Positions 15,786 through 24,942 of a DNA stretch of 32,906 nt are shown here, in pieces (within the stretch, counting starts at the first letter, position 1; every line of letters starts with the position of its first letter). The stretch is from ZC4RG30 sp965652645. Lineage in GTDB: Bacteria; Pseudomonadota; Gammaproteobacteria; Steroidobacterales; Steroidobacteraceae. The notes beneath the pieces are model-generated. The model did no database searches. It was given only the letters and a program-made list of their open reading frames with translations, and was not told where the DNA came from. The position numbers were made by a program, and so were the translations under genes. The stretch spans positions 1 to 32,906 of the forward strand of contig CBFGXE010000035.1 of assembly GCA_965652645.1 (NCBI GenBank), in the 5' to 3' direction.

Positions 15786-17246
15786 CTACTTCCGCCAGAA
15801 CGTCCGGGTGAACAGCACCAGGAAGGTGAACAGCTCGATGCGCCCCAGGAACATGGCCAGCGTGCAGACCCACACCTGGAAGTCGCTGAGCGCGGCGTAG
15901 TTGGTGGCAGGCCCCACCTGGCCCAGGCCCGGGCCGGCATTGTTGATGCTGGCCAGCACGGCCGTGAATGCGGTGATGAAATCCATGCGGGTGGCCAGCA
16001 TCGTGAAGGTGAGGATCACGATGGTCATGAAATAGACGAAGACGAAGGCCAGCACCGAGTTCACCACCCGGTTCGACACCACCTGGCCGCCGATCTTCAG
16101 CGGAATCACCGCATGCGGGTGCACCAGCGCGAAGGACTCGCGGAACCACTGCTTGATCATGATCAGCGCGCGAAACAGCTTGATGCCGCCGCCGGTGGAG
16201 CCGGTGCTGCAGATCACGCAGGAGAGGAACAGCATCAGCATGGGCGCGAACAGCGGCCACAGCGAATAATCCTGGGTGACGAAACCGGAGGTGGTGGCCA
16301 GCGTCACCAGGCTGAAGGCGGAGTGGCGCAGCGCGGTGAGGAAATCCGGATACAGGTCGGCGAAGTGCACGATGGCCGTGACGGCCACCAGGCCCGCGGC
16401 CAGCCAGATGAATCCCCAGCGTGCCTCCGGATCCCTCTGGTAGGCCGTCAGGTCGCGCCGCCGCAGCGCGGTGAAGTGGGTGGCGAAATTGAGCATGGCC
16501 AGCAGCATGAACAGGATCATCACCAGCTCGATCTGCGGTGACTGGAACCACCCCACGCTGGCATCGTGGGTGGAGAATCCGCCCAGCGCCATCACCGAGA
16601 AGGCATGGCAGATGGCATCGAACAGCGACATGCCGGCGCCCCACAGCGCCAGGAAGCACAGCGCCGTCATGCCGGCGTAGACCATCCACAGCGCCTTGGC
16701 CGTCTCGGTGATGCGCGGGGTGAGCTTGGCGTCCTTCACCGGGCCGGGCGCCTCGGCGCGGTACATCTGCATGCCACCGACGCCCAGCAGCGGCAGCACG
16801 GCCACCGCCAGCACGATGATGCCCATGCCGCCCAGCCAGTGCAGCGCATGGCGCCACATGTTCACGGCATGCGGCAGCTGGTCGATGCCGGTGATCACCG
16901 TGGAGCCGGTGGTGGAGAGGCCCGACATGGCCTCGAAGTACGCATCGGTGAACGACAGGGCCGGCGCGGCGCGCATCAGCGGCACGGCCGCGGCCAGCGT
17001 CATGGTGAGCCAGGACAGGCTCACCAGCAGGTAGCCGTCGCGCGGTTTCAGCTCCGCGCGATGCCGCAGGGTGCCGTAGTAGAGGCCAGCGCCAAGCAAC
17101 AGCGTGCCGCCGGCGCTTTCAAGGAAGGCGCGCAGGGCCTGCGGTTCGTCGTAGATGAGCGCCGTGGCGATGGGCAGCAGGTAGTAGGCGCCGAACAGCG
17201 TCAGCAGGGCACCCAGCACGTTGACCACCGCGAGGATCGAGCGCAT
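15786..17246 (-). CDS. trkH: Trk potassium uptake channel subunit TrkH
   Basis: A 486-residue inner-membrane protein, the K+-conducting subunit of the Trk system. The four filter loops are visible in order: MSGLSTTGSTV (about 106-116), MALGGFSTHD, TTSGFVTQDY and NNAGPGLGQVG. Other family segments include HWLGGMGI and STGSTGGGIKLFR. Length matches E. coli TrkH (483). It starts 4 bases after trkA ends, forming a trkA-trkH operon, so channel and gating subunit are co-translated. It converges on the SulP gene with only 12 bases between. Confidence 0.96.
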   Translation of the reverse strand: MRSILAVVNVLGALLTLFGAYYLLPIATALIYDEPQALRAFLESAGGTLLLGAGLYYGTLRHRAELKPRDGYLLVSLSWLTMTLAAAVPLMRAAPALSFTDAYFEAMSGLSTTGSTVITGIDQLPHAVNMWRHALHWLGGMGIIVLAVAVLPLLGVGGMQMYRAEAPGPVKDAKLTPRITETAKALWMVYAGMTALCFLALWGAGMSLFDAICHAFSVMALGGFSTHDASVGWFQSPQIELVMILFMLLAMLNFATHFTALRRRDLTAYQRDPEARWGFIWLAAGLVAVTAIVHFADLYPDFLTALRHSAFSLVTLATTSGFVTQDYSLWPLFAPMLMLFLSCVICSTGSTGGGIKLFRALIMIKQWFRESFALVHPHAVIPLKIGGQVVSNRVVNSVLAFVFVYFMTIVILTFTMLATRMDFITAFTAVLASINNAGPGLGQVGPATNYAALSDFQVWVCTLAMFLGRIELFTFLVLFTRTFWRK

Positions 17247-17250
17247 GGGT

Positions 17251-18615
17251 TCAGCCGGACTGGAACAGCTTCTGCACGGCGTCGACCTGGCGACGGTCGG
17301 CCAGGAAGACGATCACATGGTCCTCGGTCTCGATCTGGGTGTCGTGGTGGGCGATCAGCACGCGCTCGCCGCGCACCAGTGCCACGATGGAGGCGCCATT
17401 GGGCATCTCGATCTGCTCGATGCGCCGGCCGATCACCCGCGAGCGGTCCTGCGTGCCGTGCACGATGGTCTCCAGCGCCTCGGCCGAGCCCTGGCGCAGG
17501 GAATGCACCTTCACCACGTCGCCCTTGCGCACATGGGCCAGCAGCGAGCCGATGGTGACCGTCTGCGGCGAGACCACGATGTCGATGCTGCGGTTTTCCA
17601 TCAGGTTGCCATAGGTGGGGCGGTTCACCAGCGCCAGCACCTTGCGCGCGCCCAGGCGCTTGGCCAGCATGGCCGAGAGCACGTTGGCCTCCTCGGAGTT
17701 GGTGACCGCGGCGAACACGTCGGTGCCATCGATGTTCTCCTCGATCAGGAGCTCCTCGTCCTGGGCGTCGCCGTTGAGCACCACCGTGCTCTCCACGCGC
17801 TCGGCCACCCGGTAGGCGCGCGAGGTGTCGCGCTCGATCAGCTTCACCTGGTGGCTCTTTTCCAGCAGCCGCGCGAGGCGGAAGCCGATGTTGCCGCCGC
17901 CGGCGATCACCACCTTGCGCACCGGGCCTTCCGCGCGCGTGATCTCGTTCATCATGCGCTGGATGTGGTCGCGCGCGGCGATGAAGAACACCTCGTCCCC
18001 TTCCTCCACCACGGTCTCGCCGGTCGGGATGATGAAGCGCCCGGCGCGGTAGATGGCGGCGATGCGCGCATCGGCATTGGGCATGTGGTCGCGCAGCGTG
18101 CGCAGCTGCTGGCCCACCAGCAGGCCGCCGGGCCGGGCATGCATGCCCACCAGCCGCGCACGGCCATCGGCGAAGTCGGCCACGTGCAGGGCGCCGGGAT
18201 TGCGGATCAGCCGTTCCACGTATTCGGTCACCAGCTGTTCGGGGCTGATCCACACGTCCACCGCCAGCATGCCCTTGCTGAAGAGGCGGTCGTGGGCGGT
18301 GTATTCCGGGGCGCGGATGCGCGCGATCTTGGTGGGCGTCTTGTAGAGGGCGTTGGCGATCTCGCAGGCCACCATGTTCACCTCGTCGGAGGAGGTGAGC
18401 GCCACCAGCATGTCGGTGTCGGCGATGCCGGCGGATTCCAGCACCGCGGGAAAGGAGGCGTTGCCGGCCACGGTGCGCACGTCGATGCGGCTCTGCAGCT
18501 CGCGCAGCACCACCTCGTTGGAGTCGACCACCGTGACCTCGTTGTCCGGCTCGCGGGCGAGGTGGTAGGCGGCGGTGCGGCCCACCTGGCCGGCGCCCAG
18601 TATCAGCACCTTCAT
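17251..18615 (-). CDS. trkA: Trk system regulatory subunit TrkA
   Basis: A 454-residue peripheral cytoplasmic protein with two RCK/TrkA units, each an NAD-binding fold plus a TrkA-C domain. The first Rossmann loop is GAGQVG (residues 7-12) and the second is VIAGGGNIGFRLA (about 234-246). It binds NAD(H) or ATP and gates TrkH. Length is like E. coli TrkA (458). AGGA lies 6-7 bases upstream of the ATG. The 82 bases before it hold the hairpin behind uvrD, so trkA may have its own promoter, though I could not identify one. Confidence 0.96.
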   Translation of the reverse strand: MKVLILGAGQVGRTAAYHLAREPDNEVTVVDSNEVVLRELQSRIDVRTVAGNASFPAVLESAGIADTDMLVALTSSDEVNMVACEIANALYKTPTKIARIRAPEYTAHDRLFSKGMLAVDVWISPEQLVTEYVERLIRNPGALHVADFADGRARLVGMHARPGGLLVGQQLRTLRDHMPNADARIAAIYRAGRFIIPTGETVVEEGDEVFFIAARDHIQRMMNEITRAEGPVRKVVIAGGGNIGFRLARLLEKSHQVKLIERDTSRAYRVAERVESTVVLNGDAQDEELLIEENIDGTDVFAAVTNSEEANVLSAMLAKRLGARKVLALVNRPTYGNLMENRSIDIVVSPQTVTIGSLLAHVRKGDVVKVHSLRQGSAEALETIVHGTQDRSRVIGRRIEQIEMPNGASIVALVRGERVLIAHHDTQIETEDHVIVFLADRRQVDAVQKLFQSG

Positions 18616-18670
18616 GACGCGTCCTGCCCTGTGCCCGATACCAGTGTCTTCATGATTCGCCCCTGACAGC

Positions 18671-18694
18671 GCCGGGCATCAGCCCACGCCCGGC
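18671..18694 (-). terminator. Hairpin just after uvrD
   Basis: Seven-base perfect arms GCCGGGC (18671-18677) and GCCCGGC (18688-18694) with a 10-base loop begin 3 bases after the uvrD stop on the minus strand. The position suits the end of the ctaB-to-uvrD transcript. No T run follows, so it may only protect the 3' end or slow polymerase. Confidence 0.4.
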
Positions 18695-18697
18695 ACA

Positions 18698-20941
18698 TCA
18701 CCGCACGACTTCAAGGTTGGCGTAAGAGAGCATGAGCCACTTCGACCCCTGCTGCTCGAAATTCACCTGCACGCGCGCCTGCGGGCCGTGGCCCTCCAGG
18801 TTCAGGATCACGCCATCGCCGAAGCGGCCGTGCCGCACGCGTGCGCCCAGCCTGATGCCGGCAGCTGCGGTCTCCTCCACCTTGTCGCGCAGGCGCGCGG
18901 CGGGCTGGGCCGGCCGCCAGGCCTGGCCGATCACCGGCCGGCTGTGCTGGATGCGCGGCCGCACTTCCTCGATGAGATCCGCGGGGATCTCGCTGATGAA
19001 ACGCGAGGGTGTGCCGAAGCTGTCCATGCCGTGCAGGCGGCGCTGCTCGGCGTGGGAGATGTAGAGCTGCTTCATGGCGCGGGTGATGCCCACGTAGCAG
19101 AGGCGGCGCTCTTCCTCCAGGCCGTCGAGGTCGTCGATGGAGCGCTGGTGGGGGAACAGGCCGTCCTCCATGCCCACCATGAACACCAGCGGGAACTCCA
19201 GGCCCTTGGCAGTGTGCAGCGTCATCATCTGCACCGAGTCTTCCCATTCCTCCGCCTGGCCCTCGCCCGACTCGAGCGCGGCATGCGCGAGGAAGGCGGC
19301 CAGCGGCGGCAGCTTCTCGCCCTCGCTGTCGGGGCTGATCTCGTCCGCATTGAAGCCGCGCGCGGCGCTGACGAGCTCGTCCAGGTTCTCGATGCGCGCC
19401 TCGCCCTTGTCCTGCTGCTTGTCCTTGCGATAGTGCTCGATCAGGCCGGTGTTCTGGATCACGTGGTCGATCTGCTCGTGCAGCGGCAGGCCCTGCGTGT
19501 CGGCGTCGAGCTGGTCGATGAGCTTCAGGAACCCCAGCAGCGCGGCGGCGCCGCGGTTTCCCAGCTCGCCGATGCCAGGGGAGCCTGGCGCGCCCGACAG
19601 CATGGCGGAGGCGGCCTGCCACAGGGAGCTGCTGGTGGCGCGGGCGGCCTCGCGCAGGCTGTCCAGGGACTTTGCGCCGATGCCGCGGGTGGGCAGGTTC
19701 ACCACGCGCTCGAAGGAGGGATCATCATTGCGATTGGCCACCAGGCGCAGGTAGGCCAGCGCGTCCTTGATTTCCGCGCGCTCGTAGAAACGCAGGCCGC
19801 CATACACGCGGTAGGGAATGCGCGCGGTGAGCAGCGCCTCCTCAAGCGCGCGCGACTGGGCGTTGGAGCGGTAGAGGATGGCCACCTCGCGCCGCGTGCC
19901 GCCCTGGCGCTGCCATTCGGCGATGCGGCCGACGACGAAGTCGGCCTCGTCGCGCTCGTTGAAGGCGGAATAGAGGCGGATGCGCTCGCCCTGGCCGTCG
20001 CTGGTCCACAGGTTCTTGCCCAGGCGGCCGGAGTTGTTGGCGATCAGCGCATTGGCCGCGCCCAGGATGTTGCCGGTGGAGCGGTAGTTGCGCTCCAGGC
20101 GGAACATCTGCGCGTCCGGATAGTCGCGCGTGAACTGGCGCAGGTTCTCCACCCGCGCGCCGCGCCAGCGGTAGATGGACTGGTCGTCGTCGCCCACCAC
20201 GAAGGGGGCGCCGTCATCGCCGGCGATCAGCCGCGTCCAGGCGTACTGGATGGCGTTGGTGTCCTGGAACTCATCCACCAGCACATGCGTGAAGCGCCGG
20301 CGGTAGTGCTCGCGCAGCGAGGCATTGTCGCGCAGCAGTTCGTAGGCGCGCAGCAGCAGCTCGGCGAAGTCGGCCACGCCGCTGCGGTGGCAGGTGTCCT
20401 CGTAGACCTGGTAGAGCTTCTGCAGCACCTGCTGCATGGGATCGAAGCCGGGTTTCACCTGCGACGGGCGGATGCCATCGTCCTTGAGCTTGTTGATGTA
20501 GTGCTGCACCTCGCGCGGCACGAAGCGCGTTTCGTCCAGCTCCTGCGAGCGGATCACCTTTCTGACGAGCCGCTGCTGGTCCTCGCTGTCGAGGATCTGG
20601 AACCCGGGCGGCAGGCCGGCCAGCTGGTGGTGCAGCCTCAGCAGCCGGTGCGCGATGCCGTGGAAGGTGCCCACCCACATGGCCCCGCCGGGCATGCCCA
20701 GCAACCGCTCGATGCGGTGGCGCATCTCGGCCGCGGCCTTGTTGGTGAAGGTGACGGCCAGGATGTTGTATGGCGCCGCGCCCAGCGCGCCGATGGCCCA
20801 GGCAATGCGGTGCGTGAGCACGCGCGTCTTGCCGCTGCCGGCGCCGGCCAGCACCAGCGTGGCGCCGGCGGGCGCGGTCACGGCCGCGCGCTGTTCGTCG
20901 TTGAGGGGATTGAGGATGGGCGAAAGATCCATCCCCGTCAT
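18698..20941 (-). CDS. uvrD: DNA helicase II UvrD
   Basis: A 747-residue SF1A 3'-5' helicase of nucleotide excision and mismatch repair. Walker A GAGSGKT lies at about 33-39, followed by AVTFTNKAAAEMRHRI, the DEFQDTN Walker B box, GDDDQSIYRWRGA, LERNYRST and the late MTLHTAKGLEFPLVF and EERRLCYVGITRA motifs. The C-terminal tail ends in a Tudor-like region with GARVRHGRFGDGVI. E. coli UvrD (720) begins MDVS and aligns to the fourth residue here, so the true start may be the ATG at 20932 rather than 20941. It starts 4 bases after the perM-like stop, the last gene of the minus-strand run. Confidence 0.97.
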   Translation of the reverse strand: MTGMDLSPILNPLNDEQRAAVTAPAGATLVLAGAGSGKTRVLTHRIAWAIGALGAAPYNILAVTFTNKAAAEMRHRIERLLGMPGGAMWVGTFHGIAHRLLRLHHQLAGLPPGFQILDSEDQQRLVRKVIRSQELDETRFVPREVQHYINKLKDDGIRPSQVKPGFDPMQQVLQKLYQVYEDTCHRSGVADFAELLLRAYELLRDNASLREHYRRRFTHVLVDEFQDTNAIQYAWTRLIAGDDGAPFVVGDDDQSIYRWRGARVENLRQFTRDYPDAQMFRLERNYRSTGNILGAANALIANNSGRLGKNLWTSDGQGERIRLYSAFNERDEADFVVGRIAEWQRQGGTRREVAILYRSNAQSRALEEALLTARIPYRVYGGLRFYERAEIKDALAYLRLVANRNDDPSFERVVNLPTRGIGAKSLDSLREAARATSSSLWQAASAMLSGAPGSPGIGELGNRGAAALLGFLKLIDQLDADTQGLPLHEQIDHVIQNTGLIEHYRKDKQQDKGEARIENLDELVSAARGFNADEISPDSEGEKLPPLAAFLAHAALESGEGQAEEWEDSVQMMTLHTAKGLEFPLVFMVGMEDGLFPHQRSIDDLDGLEEERRLCYVGITRAMKQLYISHAEQRRLHGMDSFGTPSRFISEIPADLIEEVRPRIQHSRPVIGQAWRPAQPAARLRDKVEETAAAGIRLGARVRHGRFGDGVILNLEGHGPQARVQVNFEQQGSKWLMLSYANLEVVR

Positions 20942-20945
20942 TCTA

Positions 20946-22016
20946 TCAGTCGCGGCGCGCCATCGACCCTTCGGCGAAGCGGAACAGCTCGATGGCCAGC
21001 ACCAGGGTGACCGGTCCGATGATGAAGCCCATGGGCCCGAAGGCGGCCACGCCGCCGATCACGCCCAGGAACACCACCAGCGTGGGCACGGGGGTGTAGC
21101 GGGAGATGATGACGGGACGGATGAAGTTGTCGGAAGTGGAAACAATGCCGCCCCAGATGAGCATGAACACGCCCCAGCCGAACTTGCCGGCGGCGAACAG
21201 GTAGATCACCGCGGGCACCCAGACCAGCGCCGCGCCGCCGAAGGGCAGCAGCGCGCACACCGCCGCCAGCACGCCGAACACGATGAAGCCGGGAATGCGG
21301 GCGATGGCGAAGCCGATGGACACCAGCGTGCCCTGCACCAGCGCGGTGAGCCCGCAGCCGTAGACCACCGCGCGCAGCACCTTGCCCAGGCGCGTGAGCA
21401 GCACATTGCGCCGCCGGGAATCCAGTGGCAGCAGCGACGCTGCCCGCTGGAACCACCCCTTGCCGTCGCGCAGCATGAAGAACAGCACGAACAGCATCAC
21501 GAAGAAACGCAGGATCACCCCGGCGGTGACCAGTGCCACCAGGCCGCTCGAACGGGCGATCACCCCGGCCCACTCGCGCACGCCCTGCTTGATGTAGGTC
21601 TGTGCGTCGGTAAGCTGCAGGTCGAAACGCTGATCCAGCCAGGCGGCGAGCTCGGCCAGGCGCGGATGACGCGCGGGGTCGGTCCACTCAGCGAGGCTGA
21701 ACAGGCTGGGGTCCGTCTCCACCTGGCTGGTGAGCGAGGTGATCTGGTTGGCGAAGGCGAGGCCAAGCAGGGTCAGCGGCACGAAGATGGCCACCGGGGT
21801 GAGGCCCGTGAGCACGCCGGCGGCGACCGTGCGCCGGCCGCCGAAGGTCTCGGTGAGTTTTTCCTGCAGCGGCGAGAGCAGGAAGGCGAGGATGGCGGCC
21901 CAGATGATGGGCACTGCCAGCGGGCGCACGATCAGCCATACCGCCAGCAGCACCAGTACCAGCGCACCGCCGGTGAGCCAGCGCTGCAGCCGGGGACTCT
22001 CGACCTCCCCGTTCAT
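20946..22016 (-). CDS. AI-2E family transporter (PerM-like)
   Basis: A 356-residue inner-membrane protein with about eight hydrophobic helices, typical in length of the AI-2E/PerM family. The pattern starts with LIVRPLAVPIIWAAILAFLLSPL and includes FVMLFVLFFMLRDG and GPMGFIIGPV near the end. Members have been reported as putative autoinducer-2 exporters, Na+/H+ antiporters or permeases, and the substrate here is unknown. The ATG at 22016 is chosen because it lies 4 bases after the gloB stop; longer readings run into gloB. Confidence 0.9.
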   Translation of the reverse strand: MNGEVESPRLQRWLTGGALVLVLLAVWLIVRPLAVPIIWAAILAFLLSPLQEKLTETFGGRRTVAAGVLTGLTPVAIFVPLTLLGLAFANQITSLTSQVETDPSLFSLAEWTDPARHPRLAELAAWLDQRFDLQLTDAQTYIKQGVREWAGVIARSSGLVALVTAGVILRFFVMLFVLFFMLRDGKGWFQRAASLLPLDSRRRNVLLTRLGKVLRAVVYGCGLTALVQGTLVSIGFAIARIPGFIVFGVLAAVCALLPFGGAALVWVPAVIYLFAAGKFGWGVFMLIWGGIVSTSDNFIRPVIISRYTPVPTLVVFLGVIGGVAAFGPMGFIIGPVTLVLAIELFRFAEGSMARRD

Positions 22017-22020
22017 GGCG

Positions 22021-22812
22021 TCACCACTTGTTGCGCAGGGCGCGCAGGGCGACGAACACCTCGCGCGGCGCGGGCTCGCGGGGCAGGTCGGCAAGCTGCT
22101 CGCGCAGCCCGTCGATGATCTCGGCGCTGCCGAGGCGGAAGAAGGTGTTGAAGTGCTTCTCCTCACCCAGCGTGGTCACTGGCAGGTCGAGCGGGCCGGT
22201 GCCCGCCAGCTTCTGCTGCAGTTCGCGGGCGGCCTCGTTGCCCGGCTCGCGGGACAGCGTGAAGCCCAGGTTGTTGAGCAGGTAGTCGTGGCCCGGATAG
22301 ATGCGCGTGGCGTCGGGCAGGTTCATCAGCCGCGTGGCGAAGGTCTCGTACAGCGCCACCGGATCCCCGCCCTGGTGGCAGTTGCCCGCTCCGGCGTTGA
22401 ACAGCGTGTCGCCGGAGAACAGCGCCGGCTGCTCCGCATGGGCGAAGAGGCACACATGCGACATGGTGTGGCCGGGGGTGTCCAGGCTCTCCAGCTCGAT
22501 GCTGCGGCCGACGCGGATCACGTCGCCGTCGCCCAGCCCGACATCCACGTTGCCGATCAGCGCCGCGGCCCCCGCATGCGCCAGCACCTTCGCGCCGGTG
22601 GCGGCGCGCACGGCCTCGTTGCCGGCCACGTGGTCGTGGTGGTGATGGGTGTTGAGGATCTGCGTGATGCGCCAGCCGTTCCTGCGGGCGGTCTCGAGCA
22701 TCAGCCCGGCATCGTAGGGATCGACCGCCAGCGCGTCACCGGTCTCGGTGCACACCACCAGGTAGTGGTAGTTGCGCAGGCTGGTATCGGGCCACAGGCG
22801 TTCGACGTGCAT
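22021..22812 (-). CDS. gloB: Hydroxyacylglutathione hydrolase (glyoxalase II)
   Basis: A 263-residue metallo-beta-lactamase-fold hydrolase that releases D-lactate and glutathione from S-lactoylglutathione. Metal motif THHHHDH lies at residues 55-61, with LDTPGHT, FSGDTLFNAG and YPGHDYLLNNL giving the remaining ligands, and the C-terminal helix ends ALRALRNKW as in GloB. The ATG at 22812 has AGGA upstream. It lies between dsbA and the perM-like gene with gaps of 8 and 4 bases. It could be a related thioesterase, but the glyoxalase II pattern is good. Confidence 0.92.
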   Translation of the reverse strand: MHVERLWPDTSLRNYHYLVVCTETGDALAVDPYDAGLMLETARRNGWRITQILNTHHHHDHVAGNEAVRAATGAKVLAHAGAAALIGNVDVGLGDGDVIRVGRSIELESLDTPGHTMSHVCLFAHAEQPALFSGDTLFNAGAGNCHQGGDPVALYETFATRLMNLPDATRIYPGHDYLLNNLGFTLSREPGNEAARELQQKLAGTGPLDLPVTTLGEEKHFNTFFRLGSAEIIDGLREQLADLPREPAPREVFVALRALRNKW

Positions 22813-22820
22813 GTTGTTTC

Positions 22821-23531
22821 CTACTTCGCCGGTGCCGCGGCTTTCTTCAGCCGGTTGCGCTCCTGGCTGACCAGGAATGCGACCAGGTCCTGCAGTTCCT
22901 TCGGGGTCGCGACCGCGTCCGACTCCACCTGGTAGCGACCGGCCACGATGAAGGTGGGAGTGCCGCCCACGCGCCAGTTCTTCACCAGTTCGTCGGCGTG
23001 CTTCACGGCGGCGTCGATTTCCTTCGAGTTGGCGAGCTTCAGGAAGTCCGCCTCGGTGACGCCGCCGCCCTTCGCATAGAAACGCGCGAAGTCGGCCATG
23101 GTGGGCGCCGGGTTGCGCGGCCGGCCCGTGGCCCTGTCGAGGAAGGGGAAGTCCAGCGTCTCCCACACGCCGGTGAACAGGCGCTTGTGGTTGCGGTCGG
23201 CGATGCCCAGCTTCTGCGCGGTGAGGTGCGCGCGCTGGAACAGCGGCCAGTACTGGTTGAAGCCGGCGTGCACATAGTTGAGCACGGCGTCCTGTGGCAG
23301 CGAGGCCTTCAATTCCTCCACCGCGCCCTGCCAGGAATAACAATGGTTGCAGACGTAGGAGAACACCTCGGTGACCTCGATCTTGCCGGCCGGCGCCAGT
23401 CCGGTGGGCTGCGGCGCGGGCAGGGTGGTGTAGTGGCGACCTTCCTGGAACCGCAGCTGCGCCAGCGACGGCACGGGGGCCAGCATCACGGCCAGCAGCA
23501 GGAAGGCAGGCATCAGTCGCGCAAGCTTCAT
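22821..23531 (-). CDS. dsbA: Periplasmic thiol:disulfide interchange protein DsbA
   Basis: A 236-residue exported oxidase that introduces disulfides into periplasmic proteins. A signal peptide (about 1-24) ends PSLA. The thioredoxin-fold active site is C61-N-H-C64 in SYVCNHCYSW, and the cis-proline loop is GGTPTF. E. coli DsbA has CPHC, while CNHC or CAHC variants are common in other gammaproteobacteria, and the middle dipeptide sets redox potential. AGGAG upstream supports the ATG. It lies 22 bases after ctaB, a neighbour that also serves the envelope. Confidence 0.95.
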   Translation of the reverse strand: MKLARLMPAFLLLAVMLAPVPSLAQLRFQEGRHYTTLPAPQPTGLAPAGKIEVTEVFSYVCNHCYSWQGAVEELKASLPQDAVLNYVHAGFNQYWPLFQRAHLTAQKLGIADRNHKRLFTGVWETLDFPFLDRATGRPRNPAPTMADFARFYAKGGGVTEADFLKLANSKEIDAAVKHADELVKNWRVGGTPTFIVAGRYQVESDAVATPKELQDLVAFLVSQERNRLKKAAAPAK

Positions 23532-23553
23532 TGCATTTTCTCCTCGGGCTTCA

Positions 23554-24495
23554 TTACACCACGCGCAGCGGCAGGTAGTGGTCCACCAGCAGCGCCAGGA
23601 ACAGCCACATCAGGTATTGCACGGAAAACCTGAACACCTTCATGGGCAGCTCGCGCTGGGTGGAGCGCTTGAGCTTCACCGCATAGGCCAGGAAGGCCAC
23701 GTTGAGGCCCAGCGCGGTGAGCAGGTAGATCAGGCCGGTCATGCCGGTGAGCCAGGGCAGCAGCGTCACCAGCACCAGGATGATGGTGTAGAGCAGCACG
23801 TGCAGCCGCGTGAACTCCACGCCATGCGTCACCGGCAGCATGGGGATGTCCACCTTCGCGTAGTCGTCCCGGCGCGCGATGGCCAGCGCCCAGAAATGCG
23901 GCGGCGTCCACGCGAAGATGATCAGGAACAGCAGCAGCGCATGCGGGTCGACGGTGTTGGTGATGGCGGCCCAACCCAGCACCGGCGGGGCGGCGCCGGC
24001 CGCGCCGCCGATGACGATGTTCTGCGGCGTGGCGCGCTTCAGCCACAGCGTGTAGATCACCGCGTAGCCGATCAGCGAGGCGAAGGTGAGCAGCGCGGTG
24101 AGCGGGTTCACCAGCAGCCACAGGATCAACATGGAGGCGGCGCCCAGGAAGGCCGCGAAGCCCAGGGCCTGGGGTTCCGAAAGCCCGCCGGTGGGCAGGG
24201 GGCGGGTGCGGGTACGCGCCATCTTCGCGTCGATGCGGGCGTCCAGCAGCTGGTTGAGCGTGGCGGCGCTGGCGGCAGCCAGGGCGATGCCCAGGTTGCC
24301 GAACAGCAGCAGGTCCAGCGGCGGCAGGCGGGCGGGCACCGCCAGCAGCGAGCCCACCACCGAGGTGAGCACGATCAGCGCCACCACCCGGGGCTTGGTC
24401 AGCTCGTAGTAGAGCCTCCAGCGGCTGGGGGTGTGGGCGGCGGTGATTTGGTGCGGGGTGGCCAAGGCGGAAAAGCGCGGAAACCGGGCAGCCAA
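23554..24495 (-). CDS. ctaB: Protoheme IX farnesyltransferase (heme O synthase)
   Basis: A 313-residue membrane prenyltransferase that converts heme B to heme O for terminal oxidases. It has about nine hydrophobic helices. The first polyprenyl-binding motif lies in LNQLLDARIDAKMARTRTRP (about 80-99) and the second in IARRDDYAKVDIPMLPV. No ATG precedes the conserved YYELTKPRVV region, so the start is a TTG at 24495 or a second TTG ten codons later; neither has a clear Shine-Dalgarno. It heads the minus-strand run ending at uvrD. The coxB-coxA genes at 30778 onward are probable users of its product. The synonym is cyoE. Confidence 0.94.
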   Translation of the reverse strand: MAARFPRFSALATPHQITAAHTPSRWRLYYELTKPRVVALIVLTSVVGSLLAVPARLPPLDLLLFGNLGIALAAASAATLNQLLDARIDAKMARTRTRPLPTGGLSEPQALGFAAFLGAASMLILWLLVNPLTALLTFASLIGYAVIYTLWLKRATPQNIVIGGAAGAAPPVLGWAAITNTVDPHALLLFLIIFAWTPPHFWALAIARRDDYAKVDIPMLPVTHGVEFTRLHVLLYTIILVLVTLLPWLTGMTGLIYLLTALGLNVAFLAYAVKLKRSTQRELPMKVFRFSVQYLMWLFLALLVDHYLPLRVV

Positions 24496-24514
24496 GGTTA
24501 GCAGATAGGGTCTG

Positions 24515-24534
24515 CCGGCCCCCGCTCAGGCCGG
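24515..24534 (-). terminator. Hairpin at the end of the toxin gene
   Basis: Perfect 6-base arms CCGGCC (24515-24520) and GGCCGG (24529-24534) surround an 8-base loop that contains the toxin stop codon. It is placed where the toxin-antitoxin transcript should end, before ctaB. No T run is present, so this is a weak terminator call. Confidence 0.35.
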
Positions 24535-24942
24535 GAACAGGGGTACCTGTGTCGCCCGCGCTGCCCTGGCCAGTGCTGCATCGCGGGTCGCCAGGGGCAA
24601 ACCCCGCCGATGGGCAAGTTCCAGGTAGGCGGCGTCGCAGGTGGTCAGGTCGTGCTCGCGAGCCAACCGGCGGGTTTCGTGCAGGGCGCGGTCAGCCGAT
24701 TCCGCGTCAGCCTGGATGGGAAGCTGTCCCAGCAGGTGCAGGAACCTGTCGGCGGCCGTGGGTTCGAGGCGTCCCCGGCGTTCCGCAGCCAGCAGCGCGT
24801 TGCCTACTTCCCAATGCCACAGAGGGGGCACCAGGGCGGTGCGGAAATGCAGGGATTCCAGCAGTTCGCGGCTTTGTTCCGAGGCCTCGTCGGCGAAGCA
24901 CCAGGCGATGGCAACGGACGCGTCGATGACGAACGAGGTCAT
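24526..24942 (-). CDS. vapC: PIN domain toxin (VapC family)
   Basis: A 138-residue PIN domain, the fold of VapC-type ribonuclease toxins that cut tRNA or rRNA. The acidic site is intact: D7 (FVIDASVAIAW), E45 (HWEVGNALL), D103 (TTCDAAYLELA) and D121 (LATRDAALA). The start overlaps the antitoxin stop by 4 bases (ATGA), the usual antitoxin-first layout. All catalytic residues are present, so it should be active. The RNA target cannot be read from sequence. Confidence 0.93.
   Translation of the reverse strand: MTSFVIDASVAIAWCFADEASEQSRELLESLHFRTALVPPLWHWEVGNALLAAERRGRLEPTAADRFLHLLGQLPIQADAESADRALHETRRLAREHDLTTCDAAYLELAHRRGLPLATRDAALARAARATQVPLFPA

Noticed and set aside
18788..21010. Plus-strand open frame of 740 codons opposite uvrD
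   Set aside because: uvrD on the other strand has all helicase motifs; the opposite frame is a composition artefact.
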